64,000 nt of DNA from Streptomyces sp. NBC_00285. Lineage in GTDB: Bacteria > Actinomycetota > Actinomycetes > Streptomycetales > Streptomycetaceae. A program made the position numbers and the translations under genes. Below the pieces are notes generated by a model. It had not been told where the DNA came from and made no database searches. It saw only the letters and a program-made list of their open reading frames with translations. Location of the stretch: positions 3,534,001 to 3,598,000 of the forward strand of contig NZ_CP108055.1 of assembly GCF_036174265.1 (NCBI RefSeq), in the 5' to 3' direction. This document shows positions 1-9,309 of this stretch, piece by piece; within the stretch, counting starts at the first letter, position 1; the number at the start of each line of letters is the position of its first letter.

Positions 1-26
1 CAACGAACTTTCACAAAGGAAGCGCC

Positions 27-1982
27 ATGACCCACGCCACCGCCTCGACCGAGCGGACGGGCACGTCCCCCTCGGCCACCCACCCCCTGTCACTCCTCGC
101 AGCCGAGGAGATCGACGCCGCACGGCTGGCCGCCCAGCAGGCCGGACTGACGACGGACACCACCCGGTTCGTGTACGTCGGGCTGGAGGAGCCGCCCAAG
201 CACGAGGTCCTCGCCCACCGCGACGGCGACGCCGTACGACGCCGGGTGAACATGATCCTCATCGACCGCGAGACTTCGGTCGCCACCGTCGCCGTGGCCG
301 ACGTCACCAGCGGCGAGGGTGGCAGAGTCGTCGAGTCGAGGACCGTGGACGCGGCGGGCGAGGGGCAAGCCCCCATCCTCGACGAGGAGTTCGACGACAT
401 CGAGGCCATGCTGCTGCGCAGCGAGGAGTGGCTGAGCGCCCTGGGTAAGCGGGGCGTAGACCCGCAGAAGGTGCGTGCCGTCCCGCTCTCGGCCGGGAAC
501 TTCGGCCACGAGGACGAGACGGCTCGACGGGTCTGCCGCGTGCTGGCGTTCCTCCAGCTCGACGAAGCCGACCTGCCGTGGGCCCACCCCATCGACGGCG
601 TGTGCGCCTACGTGGACCTGACGGCCGGCGAGGTCTTCGAGGTGGTCGACAGCGCCGAACTGGCGGTGCCGATGGAGCGCGGCGAGTGGGACGCAAGCCC
701 GCATGCGGCGCCGATGCGGACCGACCTCAAGGCCCTGGAGATCATCCAGCCCGACGGCCCGAGCTTCACCGTGGACGGCAATCTGATCAGCTGGGCGGAC
801 TGGTCGTTCCGCTTCACCTTCGATGTCCGTGAAGGACTCGTGCTGCACCAGCTCGGCTTCCGCGACGGCGGTGAGGTGCGCCCCGTCGTCTACCGGGCGT
901 CCATCCCCGAGATGGTCGTCCCGTACGGTGACCCCTCTCCCGCCCGCTACTGGATCAACTACTTCGACCAGGGCGAGTACATGTTCGGCCGCTACACCAA
1001 CTCCCTGGAGCTGGGCTGCGACTGTCTCGGAGAGATCACGTACTTCGACGCCACGATCAGCGACGAGAAGGGCCGCCCCCGCATCGTCAAGAACGCGATC
1101 TGTCTGCACGAGGAGGACTACGGCGTGCTGTGGAAGCACACCGACCTCTTCAACGGCATGACCGAGACCCGCCGTTCACGGCGCCTGGTCATCTCCTTCT
1201 TCCTCACCATCGGCAACTACGACTACGGCTTCTACTGGTACCTCTACCTCGACGGCACCATCGAACTGCAGGCCAAAGCGACCGGCATCGTCTTCACCTC
1301 CGCCTACACCGGCCCGGACGGCTTCGCCACCCAGATGGCTCCCGGTCTGGGCGCCCCCTTCCACCAGCACCTGTTCTGTGCCCGCCTCGACCTGGCGGTC
1401 GACGGCCACCGCAATGCCGTCGACGAACTCGACGCAGTGGCCGTCCCGGTCAGCGACACCAACCCCCACGGCAACGCCTTCCGACAGGCTCGCACCCGGC
1501 TCACCTCGGAACTCGACGCCCGCCGCACGGCGGACAATCTTCGCTCGCGTACGTGGCTGGTCAGCAACCCCGACAAGCAGAACCGACTGGGCGAGGACGT
1601 GTCCTACGCCCTCCACCCGGAGGGACAGCCGACCCTGCTGGCCGACCCGTCCAGCGTGATCGCCAAGCGCGGCGCCTTCGCCACTCGTCACCTGTGGGTC
1701 ACGCAGTACGACCCCGCTCAGAAGTGGCCCGCCGGCGAGATCGTCAACCAGAGCCCCGGCGGTGACGGCCTGGAGTCGTTCGTCGCCGGTGACCGCCCGC
1801 TGGACGGCGAGGACGTGGTCCTGTGGCACACCTTCGGCCTCACCCACTTCCCACGCCCGGAGGACTGGCCGGTCATGCCCGTCGACTACACCGGCTTCAA
1901 GCTCAAGCCCGTCGGCTTCTTCGACCGCAATCCCGCACTCGACGCACCTCGCGGCACGACGTCGCACTGCCACGGATCGTAA
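27..1982 (+). CDS. Copper amine oxidase (primary-amine oxidase)
   Basis: Oxidatively deaminates primary amines to aldehyde, ammonia and hydrogen peroxide, using copper and topaquinone. The product has 651 aa, a normal length for the family. The cofactor motif is seen near residue 397 as TIGNYDYGFYW, where the Tyr of N-Y-D is the topaquinone precursor. A His-x-His pair (FHQHLF, near residue 446) and a later His (GLTHFPRPEDW) fit the copper ligands. The start is supported by AAAGGAAG seven bases upstream. A small membrane protein gene follows four bases after the stop, so the two are probably co-transcribed. The substrate cannot be told from sequence; tyramine- or phenethylamine-like amines are usual in actinobacteria. 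Confidence 0.93.
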   Translation: MTHATASTERTGTSPSATHPLSLLAAEEIDAARLAAQQAGLTTDTTRFVYVGLEEPPKHEVLAHRDGDAVRRRVNMILIDRETSVATVAVADVTSGEGGRVVESRTVDAAGEGQAPILDEEFDDIEAMLLRSEEWLSALGKRGVDPQKVRAVPLSAGNFGHEDETARRVCRVLAFLQLDEADLPWAHPIDGVCAYVDLTAGEVFEVVDSAELAVPMERGEWDASPHAAPMRTDLKALEIIQPDGPSFTVDGNLISWADWSFRFTFDVREGLVLHQLGFRDGGEVRPVVYRASIPEMVVPYGDPSPARYWINYFDQGEYMFGRYTNSLELGCDCLGEITYFDATISDEKGRPRIVKNAICLHEEDYGVLWKHTDLFNGMTETRRSRRLVISFFLTIGNYDYGFYWYLYLDGTIELQAKATGIVFTSAYTGPDGFATQMAPGLGAPFHQHLFCARLDLAVDGHRNAVDELDAVAVPVSDTNPHGNAFRQARTRLTSELDARRTADNLRSRTWLVSNPDKQNRLGEDVSYALHPEGQPTLLADPSSVIAKRGAFATRHLWVTQYDPAQKWPAGEIVNQSPGGDGLESFVAGDRPLDGEDVVLWHTFGLTHFPRPEDWPVMPVDYTGFKLKPVGFFDRNPALDAPRGTTSHCHGS

Positions 1983-1986
1983 GGCC

Positions 1987-2430
1987 ATGACCGCATCCAC
2001 AGGGCATGGGACCCTCCGCCGGGTGGCCGCGAGCCTGGCCGTGATCTCCGCCTTTGTCCACGCGGCCATGCTGCGCCAGCACGTCGACCGTTTCGCCGTC
2101 GTCCTGCTGGTGCTGGCACTGACCTGCCTCGGCTGTGCGGTCATGCTGTGGCGGTCGTCAGGACCAGGCGAATGGACGGCCATGGCGATGCTCAACGTCG
2201 TGATGCTGACGACCCATGTCCTGTGGCCGGCGGTCCAGCCCGGGATGGATCACACGAACCATCTCCAGAACCACTACCAGAGCGGCAGCCTCACACTGAT
2301 GCACGCGGCTCTCGCCCTGGCCGTCGTGGAGACGCTCCTTGCCGTAGCCGGGCTCTTCGGTGCACTCCTCGGGGAGCAGCGGGAAATCACCGGGAAGGAC
2401 GCGGCGTGCCCAGGCAGGGTCTACCGGTAA
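1987..2430 (+). CDS. Small integral membrane protein beside amine oxidase
   Basis: The product has 147 aa with about four hydrophobic segments: SLAVISAFVHAAML, a long VVLLVLALTCLG stretch, AMLNVVMLTTHVLW, and a C-terminal ALALAVVETLLAVAG segment. His residues lie next to the membrane spans (FVHAAML, TTHVLW, LMHAAL). It starts four bases after the amine oxidase stop, so coupled expression is likely. I do not recognise the family. A role in copper or substrate handling for the oxidase is only a guess from position. The start is ATG at 1987 with a weak GTAAGG-like ribosome site overlapping the upstream stop. Confidence 0.7.
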   Translation: MTASTGHGTLRRVAASLAVISAFVHAAMLRQHVDRFAVVLLVLALTCLGCAVMLWRSSGPGEWTAMAMLNVVMLTTHVLWPAVQPGMDHTNHLQNHYQSGSLTLMHAALALAVVETLLAVAGLFGALLGEQREITGKDAACPGRVYR

Positions 2431-2636
2431 GTCCGGTTATTGGACGTCGTCTCAATGTGGCGTGCTCGATGTTCCGGCGTGGTGGGGACGCTGAGCGTCT
2501 GGTGCCGGATGAGTGGTGGGAACTGTTCGAGCGAGTGGTACCGCCCCGCTCCTCGTCTGTGCAGCATGAGGGTGCCGAGAGTCTGCTCGACCACCCACCG
2601 CTTCGGCTGCGGAGTGAACCCGCGTGCCCCGGGAAA
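2421..2636 (-). pseudogene. C-terminal relic of an IS5-family transposase
   Basis: On the minus strand the frame reads PKRWVVEQTLGTLMLHRR, which matches the conserved C-terminal PKRWVVERTFAW-like block of IS5-family transposases, followed by degraded sequence. About 70 codons survive with no catalytic core. The relic directly abuts the last codon of the thiolase relic, whose natural C-terminus ends in GQGLALVLER, and in another frame it extends that reading frame by 82 foreign residues. This marks an old insertion or deletion breakpoint. No intact terminal repeats are visible. Confidence 0.6.
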
Positions 2637-3586
2637 CGTTCGAGGACGAGAGCGAGACCCTGGCCCACTCCGATGCACAGCGTGGCCACACCCACCCCGC
2701 TGCCCCTGCGGGCGAGTTGGTGGGCGACGGTGCCGGCGAGCCGCGCCCCGGACGCACCCAGCGGATGCCCGAGGGCGATCGCACCGCCCTGCGGGTTGAG
2801 GATCGCCGGGTCGAACTCGGGCCACTCGGCCACGCAGCCGAGCACCTGGGCGGCGAAGGCCTCGTTCAGTTCCAGTACTGACAGGTCGTCAAACCCCTTG
2901 CCCGCCTTGGCGAGGGCCCGGTTTACGGCCTCGACGGGGGCGAGTCCGAAGTAGTGCGGGTCCAGGGCGTTGACGCCGGTCGCGGAGATCCGGGCCAGCG
3001 GCTCGCGACCGGTCGCGGCAAGGCCCTCGTCGTCGACGAGCAGCAGGGCGGCGGCCCCGTCGTTGAGAGGTGAGGCGTTGCCCGGGGTGACCGTGCCGGC
3101 GTCCTTGCGGAATGACGGCTTGAGCTTCGCCATCGCCTCCAGGGACGCGTCCGGCCGTACGCACTCGTCGGCGCCGAAGACGACCGGCTCGCCCTTGCGC
3201 CGCGGGACCGGCACCGGCACCGGCGCGAGTTCGGCGTCAAACGACCCCGCCGCCTTGCGGTGCGAGGCCAGCGCGAACTCGTCCTGCTGCTCACGGCTGA
3301 TCTTGTGCTTCTCGGCGATCAGCTCGGCCGACTCGCCGAGCGGGATCGTCCACTGCGGGTCCATCCTCGGGTTGACCATGCGCCAGCCCAGCGTGGTCGA
3401 GTACAGCTCGGCGTGCCCGGCCGGGAACGGCTTGTCGGACTTGGGCAGCACATACGGCGCCCGCGTCATGGACTCCACGCCACCGGCCATGGCGATGGAG
3501 GCGCCCCCGAGAGCGATGGCCCGAGCCGCCTGGATCACGGCTTCGAAGCCGGAGGCGCACAGGCGGTTGACCGTCACGCCGGGCAC
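2637..3586 (-). pseudogene. Thiolase (acetyl-CoA acyltransferase), both ends damaged
   Basis: Thiolases join or cleave beta-ketoacyl-CoA. The nucleophile motif VNRLCASG is present, as are the C-terminal GGAIALGHPLGASGAR and CIGVGQG blocks that carry the catalytic His and second Cys. The first roughly 85 residues of a normal thiolase are absent: homology begins at PGVTVNRLC near 3586, and the 30 residues ahead of it do not look like thiolase. The stop codon has been replaced by a fusion to a transposase relic. The core is well preserved, so loss looks recent, but a stable enzyme is unlikely. Confidence 0.8.
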
Positions 3587-3733
3587 GCTGTGACGGCCAC
3601 TGTGATGGTCCTCGACGACCCCGAGGGCCTTGCCGCATGGCAGCCGGGCCGCCGCGAACTCCGCAGGGCTCCGTGGCACCCACTACCGAGTTCTGGCGGC
3701 GCCAGCGGATTCATCCGAGGAACGATGCGGCCG

Positions 3734-4756
3734 TCACACGGGCGGCAGGTTGAGCGGCGTGACCACCTGGATCGCCGAGGGCGGGGGCGGGCCGTCCTCC
3801 GGCAGTGCCTTGTGGGCGCGCATGATGGTCTGGCAGGCGCGGCGCACGTCCTGGCGCAGGTCGTGGTGGAGCACCGCAGAGAGGCGGCGCTCGCGCAGGA
3901 GACTGATGTTGTCGTGATCGAGATCGTGGGCGATGAAAACGGCACACGGCCTGCCCAGCGCGTCGAACGCGTCCAGCGTGGCAAAGTTGCCCCCTCCCAT
4001 CGAGTAGACCGCGACGATGTCCTCGTCGCGCTTGAGCGCCTCGATCACCAGGTCGCGCTGGGTGGCGTCCAGACCGTCGCTGTCGGTGACCTCCACCAGG
4101 GAACGCCTGGGCTGCGCGAGGCGCATCTCGCTGCGGAATCCCATTTCGCGTTCCTCCTCGCCTCGGAAGGAGCCCCGGCTGATGGTGGTGAGCACATTGC
4201 CGGGGCGATCGCCGAGCCACTGTTCGAGAAGGTAGGCGGCGGTGGCGCCTGCCGCGCGGTTGTCGATGCCGACGTAGGCCAGGCGCGCGCTGTGGGGCAG
4301 GTCTGTCACCAAGGTGACAACAGGGATGCCGGCCGCGGCCAGTCGCCCTACGGCGGCGGCGACCTCAGGCACGTCGGGAGCCTTGAGGATCACGCCCTGC
4401 GTGCCACGCTTGGCGATCTTGTCGAGGATGCCGGTCATCTCGACGGGCGGGCAGGTCTCGCGGAAGTGGAAACGCGAGCGGACGACGGCGGGGTGCAGGG
4501 CAGGCAGTTCGGCCTCGAGCGCCTCGCGTACGGCGGCGGAGAACCGCTCCGGTGCCTGCATCACGATGTCGATCATGAAGGTGTGGCCCCCGATGCGGAC
4601 CTGGGCCTGCTGACGGTCCAGGTCTTTGATCGCTTGATGCACTTCCCTGATCGTGCTTTCGGTGACGCTGCCCCGGCTGTTGAGGACCCGGTCGACCGTC
4701 GCGGTGCTCAGTCCGGCCTGCCGGGCGATTTCCCTGATGGGGTAGGGGTGGCGCAT
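3734..4756 (-). CDS. LacI-family transcriptional regulator
   Basis: A 340-aa repressor. Residues 5-24 (IREIARQAGLSTATVDRVLN) form the LacI helix-turn-helix and hinge region. The remainder is a periplasmic-binding-protein-like sensor domain with blocks such as VILKAPDVPEV and VGIDNRAAGATAAYLL, typical of sugar or small-molecule sensing. It is divergent from the dioxygenase gene at 4866, with 109 bases between the two starts, so it probably controls that gene and itself. No clean palindromic operator was identified in the gap. Confidence 0.92.
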   Translation of the reverse strand: MRHPYPIREIARQAGLSTATVDRVLNSRGSVTESTIREVHQAIKDLDRQQAQVRIGGHTFMIDIVMQAPERFSAAVREALEAELPALHPAVVRSRFHFRETCPPVEMTGILDKIAKRGTQGVILKAPDVPEVAAAVGRLAAAGIPVVTLVTDLPHSARLAYVGIDNRAAGATAAYLLEQWLGDRPGNVLTTISRGSFRGEEEREMGFRSEMRLAQPRRSLVEVTDSDGLDATQRDLVIEALKRDEDIVAVYSMGGGNFATLDAFDALGRPCAVFIAHDLDHDNISLLRERRLSAVLHHDLRQDVRRACQTIMRAHKALPEDGPPPPSAIQVVTPLNLPPV

Positions 4757-4865
4757 GACGGTTCCCTGAAGACGATGATGGACTTTTGATTTATTTCAGA
4801 GGATTGATTGATGGGCGTGATCCCTCAAGACTGGCAGAAATGAAGGCACCGCGAAAGGACCCCGC

Positions 4866-6044
4866 ATGTCCCTCACCGCTGCGCGATCACGGACTTGGCT
4901 GACCGAGGACGACTGCGATCTCGACGGGTTCCGCTTGCTCGTCGAGCAGGACACCGACCCGGCCGATCATCCTTCGGCCGAGCGGGTCGAGCAGAATGTT
5001 CCCCTCTACGACAGCGACCGGCTCCGTAGCCTTACGGCCACCGCCGACGGTCGACGCGAGGTACAGACCGAGCTGATCCGGGCGCTCCTCGACGGACCCG
5101 GCATCGTGGTCCTCAAGGGCGTTTTCCCCGACGCGACGGTCGTGGACCGGGCTTCCGAGGCCTTCACCGCGCTGATTGAGGAGGAGCGCGCGGACGGGAC
5201 CGCCCGCGGCGATCACTTCGCCAAGCCGGGCGCCAACGACCGAGTCTGGAACGCCCTGGACAAGGTGGCCGTACGGACCCCCGAGGTGTTCGCCGACTAC
5301 TACGCCAACGACATGCTGGCGCTGATCTCCGAGGCCTGGCTGGGCCCTGCCTACCAGGTGACCTCCCAGGTCAACGTCGTCAACCCGGGCGGCGCCGCGC
5401 AAAGCGTGCACCGCGACTACCACCTCGGTTTCCTCACCCAGGAACGCGCCGCGGCCTATCCGGCGCATGTCCACCGCCTGTCGCCCGTGCTCACCCTCCA
5501 GGGCGCCGTCGCCCACTGCGACATGCCCGTCGAGTCCGGCCCGACGCTCTACCTGCCGCACTCGCAGAAGTACGAACCCGGCTACCTCGCCTGGCGACTC
5601 CCGCAGTTCGTCGAGTACTTCGACGCCCACCATGTCCAGCTCCCCTTGGCCAAGGGGGATGCGGCCTTCTTCAACCCCGCGCTCTTCCACGCTGCCGGAC
5701 ACAACCGCTCGGCCGACATCCGGCGCATGGCCAACCTGCTGCAGATCTCCTCCGCATTCGGCCGCGCCATGGAGACAGTGGACCGCGAGGCGATGGCGAA
5801 CGCGCTCTTCCCGGTGCTGCTGCGCCGCAAGGCCGAGGGGGTTTCGCAGGACTGGCTTCGCCGCGTGGTCGCCGCCACTGCTGACGGCTACCCCTTCCCG
5901 ACCAACCTGGACCTCGACCCCCCGGTCGGAGGTCTCGCACCGCCCTCCCAGGCTGACACCGTCTGGCAAGCCCTAACCGAGGGCTGGACCCACGACCGAC
6001 TACGCCAGGAACTGCAGGCCGGCGCCGAGCGCCGCCGCGGCTGA
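4866..6044 (+). CDS. Phytanoyl-CoA dioxygenase (PhyH) family oxygenase
   Basis: A 392-aa Fe(II)/2-oxoglutarate-dependent dioxygenase-like protein. The facial triad is visible as HRDYH (His-x-Asp, near residue 181) and a distal His in the LFHAAGHNRS segment, where an Arg for 2-oxoglutarate binding also follows. The start follows AAAGGA with good spacing. It lies divergent from a LacI regulator, and an SDR gene starts 17 bases after its stop. The three genes probably formed a small catabolic unit. The substrate is unknown; many PhyH proteins act on small metabolites rather than phytanoyl-CoA. Confidence 0.85.
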   Translation: MSLTAARSRTWLTEDDCDLDGFRLLVEQDTDPADHPSAERVEQNVPLYDSDRLRSLTATADGRREVQTELIRALLDGPGIVVLKGVFPDATVVDRASEAFTALIEEERADGTARGDHFAKPGANDRVWNALDKVAVRTPEVFADYYANDMLALISEAWLGPAYQVTSQVNVVNPGGAAQSVHRDYHLGFLTQERAAAYPAHVHRLSPVLTLQGAVAHCDMPVESGPTLYLPHSQKYEPGYLAWRLPQFVEYFDAHHVQLPLAKGDAAFFNPALFHAAGHNRSADIRRMANLLQISSAFGRAMETVDREAMANALFPVLLRRKAEGVSQDWLRRVVAATADGYPFPTNLDLDPPVGGLAPPSQADTVWQALTEGWTHDRLRQELQAGAERRRG

Positions 6045-6060
6045 AAGAGTCACAGCACTC

Positions 6061-6745
6061 ATGGCACTTCTTCAGGACAAGATCGTTCTGGTGAACGGTG
6101 CCCAGCCAGGGCGTCGGGGCCGGCATCGTGCAGGCTGCTGTGAGGGAGGGCACGACCGTCGCCTTCACCGGCCGCCGGGTCGAGGTGGGCGAGAAGCTCG
6201 CTGCGGACACGGGTGCGCTTTTCGTGCAGGCGGACCTCGCCGATCCGGCGCAGGCAGGCGCCTCCGTCGCACGGACCGTGGACGCGCGTGGTCGCGTTGA
6301 CTGCCTGGTCAACGCGGCCGGGCTGACGTCACGCGGCTCGCTCCTGGACACCACGCCGGAGCTGTTCGACCAGCACATGGCGATCAACCTGCGGGCGCCG
6401 TTCTTCGCGATGCAGGTAGCAGTGGCCGACATGAAGACCCGTCAAGCGCCGGGGACCATCGTCAACATCGGCTCCAACTGCGCCCATGGCGGACCGCCCT
6501 ACTTGGCCCCCTACTCCGCGGCCAAGGCCGGGCTGGCCGGACTGACCCGCAACGCCGCCCACGCCCACCGCTGGGACCGCATCCGCGTCAACGGCCTCAA
6601 CATCGGCTGGACGGACACCGAGGGCGAGGACGCGACCCAGCGAGCCTTCCACGACGCAGGTGACGACTGGCGGTGCACGATCCAGGCGAGGCCAGTTGCC
6701 ACCGCACCGCGCCGACTCCGCTACACCCCTGCGCAGAGTGGATGA
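6061..6745 (+). pseudogene. SDR-family oxidoreductase, frameshifted and truncated
   Basis: A short-chain dehydrogenase. The N-terminus (MALLQDKIVLVNG) is in one frame, and the rest, beginning SQGVGAGIVQAAVREG, is in another. A one-base frameshift therefore lies near 6098-6104, inside the Rossmann glycine motif. The downstream part carries NAAG, the catalytic Ser region and YSAAKAG (Tyr-x-x-x-Lys). Homology stops near 6670 after HDAGDDW, and the usual C-terminal block is missing, just before the integration-site repeats. The gene is dead and was probably cut when foreign DNA integrated. Confidence 0.8.
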
Positions 6746-6998
6746 CTCGGCACCGGAGCGGCCACTTCCGGTTTCCCCGCGTCCAGCCGGCGTCCAGAAT
6801 CCAGTGCCCACCCAGCCGCAGGAGCCATGTACCGCAAGTTCAACCGCCGCGAACTGGAACATCCGCGCAGGTCAGCGGCATCCGCACTACCGACACCGAC
6901 AACGAGGCCGAACTCACGAGCAGCGGATTCAGTCCGTCCAGGCAAAGTTGACGATCCGCCACCCAAAAATGAACGTTTCCGCAGGTCAGGACCATGCA

Positions 6999-7050
6999 CA
7001 GGTGGGGCGGGTGGGACTCGAACCCACGGCCGACGGATTATGAGTCCTTT
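6999..7050 (-). repeat. att-like tRNA 3'-half core, copy 1
   Basis: A 52-bp core identical to those at 13273 and 27333. Read on the minus strand it is the 3' half of a tRNA: anticodon loop CTCATAA (anticodon CAU), variable region, T-arm GTGGGTTCGAGTCCCAC, and acceptor strand ending CCGCCCCACC. No 5' half is present, so it is not a working tRNA gene. GCAGGTCAG repeats lie at 6867 and 6981, with the variant GCAGATCAG at 7099; the same 114 and 118 spacing is found at the other copies. From 6746 to 7379 I see no gene, only this repeat unit and a hairpin. Confidence 0.85.
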
Positions 7051-7264
7051 GAGGATCTTGGCGGTCCTTGTCGATCCATGCTCATTTTTGACGTCTTTGC
7101 AGATCAGGTGCGGTTATCCATGCGGGTGTCCCTCAGCCCTTGTCAGTCTGTTCCTGTCCTTGCGGCCTCAACTCGGCCTCAAAGAGGCCCGCGAGGAGGG
7201 GGCAATCTCGCCAGCCCAAGGACCGGAGTCGAACCTGCGCGCAACTGATTTCCCTTCCAACGCC

Positions 7265-7302
7265 TTGAGGCTCCGGTCCAAGTCGCCGGACCGGAGCCTC
7301 AA
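7265..7302 (-). terminator. Strong hairpin after the immunity-like gene
   Basis: A perfect 15-bp inverted repeat (TTGAGGCTCCGGTCC and its complement) with an 8-base loop. It lies about 80 bases beyond the stop of the minus-strand gene at 7380 and is a plausible terminator, although no long U tract follows. A related hairpin sits at the same place relative to att copy 2 (13555-13590). Confidence 0.6.
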
Positions 7303-7379
7303 CAGCTGAGCAAGCAGAACACGGGCTCAGCCAGCGTAAAGAGATATTCCCTGCAGAGACATCATCGCGGAAGCGCACC

Positions 7380-8102
7380 TCATCCGTGGTACAGCACGCG
7401 GACGGCGTACGCGTCGGCCGGAAGGGCGATCAGGTAGTCGCTGAAGTAGCGGCGCCGCTCGGCGTTGGCGACGTCCAGCCAGTGTCCGTCCAAAGTCAGC
7501 AGGGCGTTCGAGGGCAAGACTTCGTCCACGGCGTGCCGCACCAGAATGCCGAGGTCGTCGCCCAGGTTGGCGACCGGGTCGTCGCCCACGAGGTCCTCCA
7601 ACTCCGGGGTGTCCAGGAGCGCCGCGATGGCCGGCTGTGTACGGAAGTCCTCCAACGCCTGGGCACTCGGATAGTTCTCGGGGTCAGCGAAGTGTCTGGC
7701 CCAGAATTCATTCGCGGAGCGGGCGGGCGGGTAGGCCTTGGCGAAATCCCGCCATGCTTCGAAGGCTCGGCGTGCTTCGGCGGCTGCCCGCGCACGCGGC
7801 GTTTCGAGGTCCAGCAGCGCGCGTGGCCCGCCGTCGCACAGTGAATGCGGCACGTTGCGCGGCTCTCCGGACAGGGCCTTGGCACCCCGGATGAGACGCG
7901 GGTCGTCCTCGTGCCCCGGGACGACCAGGAACTCGCAACCCCGACCGTCGATCTGCCAGTAGTCCCACCAGGTCTCGACATCCGGATCGCCAACCCCGAC
8001 GTCCCGGTTGTAGTCGAACGGCGCCATCACCGCGGTGATGGCCTGGACGACGTCCCCCGGGTCGCACGGGGGAACGCACACCGTCACTCGCTCTTTTGCC
8101 AT
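7380..8102 (-). CDS. Candidate immunity protein next to Rhs toxin
   Basis: The product has 240 aa from ATG at 8102, preceded by GAGGAAAG. It is acidic and rich in Asp, Glu and Trp (for example ETWWDYWQIDGRGCEF), with no signal peptide or membrane span. I recognise no enzyme motif. It starts 25 bases after the stop of the Rhs C-terminal toxin segment, in the same orientation. That is the standard layout for polymorphic toxin and immunity pairs, so I infer it protects against the toxin. Similar proteins may also occur alone in Streptomyces, so the pairing needs testing. Confidence 0.55.
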   Translation of the reverse strand: MAKERVTVCVPPCDPGDVVQAITAVMAPFDYNRDVGVGDPDVETWWDYWQIDGRGCEFLVVPGHEDDPRLIRGAKALSGEPRNVPHSLCDGGPRALLDLETPRARAAAEARRAFEAWRDFAKAYPPARSANEFWARHFADPENYPSAQALEDFRTQPAIAALLDTPELEDLVGDDPVANLGDDLGILVRHAVDEVLPSNALLTLDGHWLDVANAERRRYFSDYLIALPADAYAVRVLYHG

Positions 8103-8127
8103 AGCTCTTTCCTCGGTCCGTTCACAC

Positions 8128-9309
8128 TCATGCCATCGGCTGCGGATCGCAGGAAACGAGCCACCCGTCACAGCCCCGCTGCCATGAGCGTGTCGCGTCC
8201 CAGATCATGTACAGATCGCCGACGACGCCAAGACCGCCCATGAGCCTACCGGCTCTGCTTCCCCCGCCCGACCTGGGCTCGGACGGCACATCGGGCACGC
8301 TGGGAGCCCTCCCGGTGACCTCGCCGGGGGTGATTCGGATGGTCCCACCGTTGATGTTGCGGACCAGCGGCTGCACACGTTGCGTGTCGAAGGCGCCGTC
8401 CGGCCAGATCACGCGAACGTGCTTGTTGCCGACGAACTTGTCCCGGATCGCCTCCGCCTCGGCCTGGCTCTGCGCAACGTAGACGGCGTTCTGGGTCTGG
8501 CCCTTGCCGGTGGCGCTGGTGTTCATCTTGTTGGACACCGTTTTGGCGACGTTGTCCGCGTTGAACACCCTGGCGTTGCTCTCGTTGGCGTCCCAGGTGT
8601 CGACGGCCACGATCTTGCCGTTCTTCCAGGTGACCTTAATGAAGTCCGCCGTGGCGCCGGCCGCGACATGGTCGCCGTTGGGACCGTGCATCAATCCCTT
8701 CCTGGGCAGTACGCCATTTTCGTCCTGCCACAGGTACCGGGTGCCGCTGCCGTTCCTGGAACCGTCGTAGTACTTGCCGCCGTTGCGCAGGTCTTCGTTC
8801 ATGTAGTCGAACGCGACCTTCTCCGAGGCGATATTCGACGGCCCGCCAAGTGTGTGCGGGACGCCACGCTCGTCGTAGATGACCTGGCGGCCGCTGACCG
8901 TGCGCTGGGTGAGTGCCCGGGTCTTCCTGATCTCGGTCGGGCGGCTCGCCGCGACGGGCACTCCCCCGCGGCACACCGCCGTGCCCTCCCAGCACTCGGC
9001 GACCTGCAGGCCGTCCGGGTCGCTCTTGGTGACCGGGTTGTTGTCGGCGTAGGCGTAGCCGTTGATCTGCAGGGGGTCGGACGGGTCGATGACCGGGTCG
9101 GCGGACAGGAAGCGGCCGGTCCACTGGTCGTACTCGCGGGCGCCGAGGTGAGTCAGGCCCGTGGCCGTGTCGTCGATGCCGGTGCGCAGGTAGGAGCGCC
9201 GGTCCGGCCAGCTGGAGGGCTGGGAGCCACGTGTCTCGCCGAAGGGCTTGACGAAGCGGCGGCTCACAGTCTGCGCGCTCGTCTCGTCGACCGAGGTGGT
9301 GGAGGTGCC
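8128..9309 (-). pseudogene. Rhs/YD-repeat protein C-terminus with toxin domain
   Basis: Only the C-terminal part of an Rhs protein remains. The core-end signature is clear: TGLTHLGAREYDQWTGRF, then SADPVIDPSDPLQINGYAYA and NPVTKSDPDG. After this comes a variable region of about 250 aa, the expected place for a toxin, ending in a hydrophobic MGGLGVVGDLYMIW segment. An IS630 element has inserted upstream at 9310, and the frame is open straight through, giving an 800-codon chimera with the transposase. The toxin activity is not recognised. Neither the export signal nor the Rhs barrel is present here. Confidence 0.75.

Noticed and set aside
6994..7080. A complete tRNA gene at each of the three att cores.
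   Set aside because: Only the part from the anticodon loop to the 3' end is present. No 5' acceptor strand or D-arm can be found downstream on any copy.
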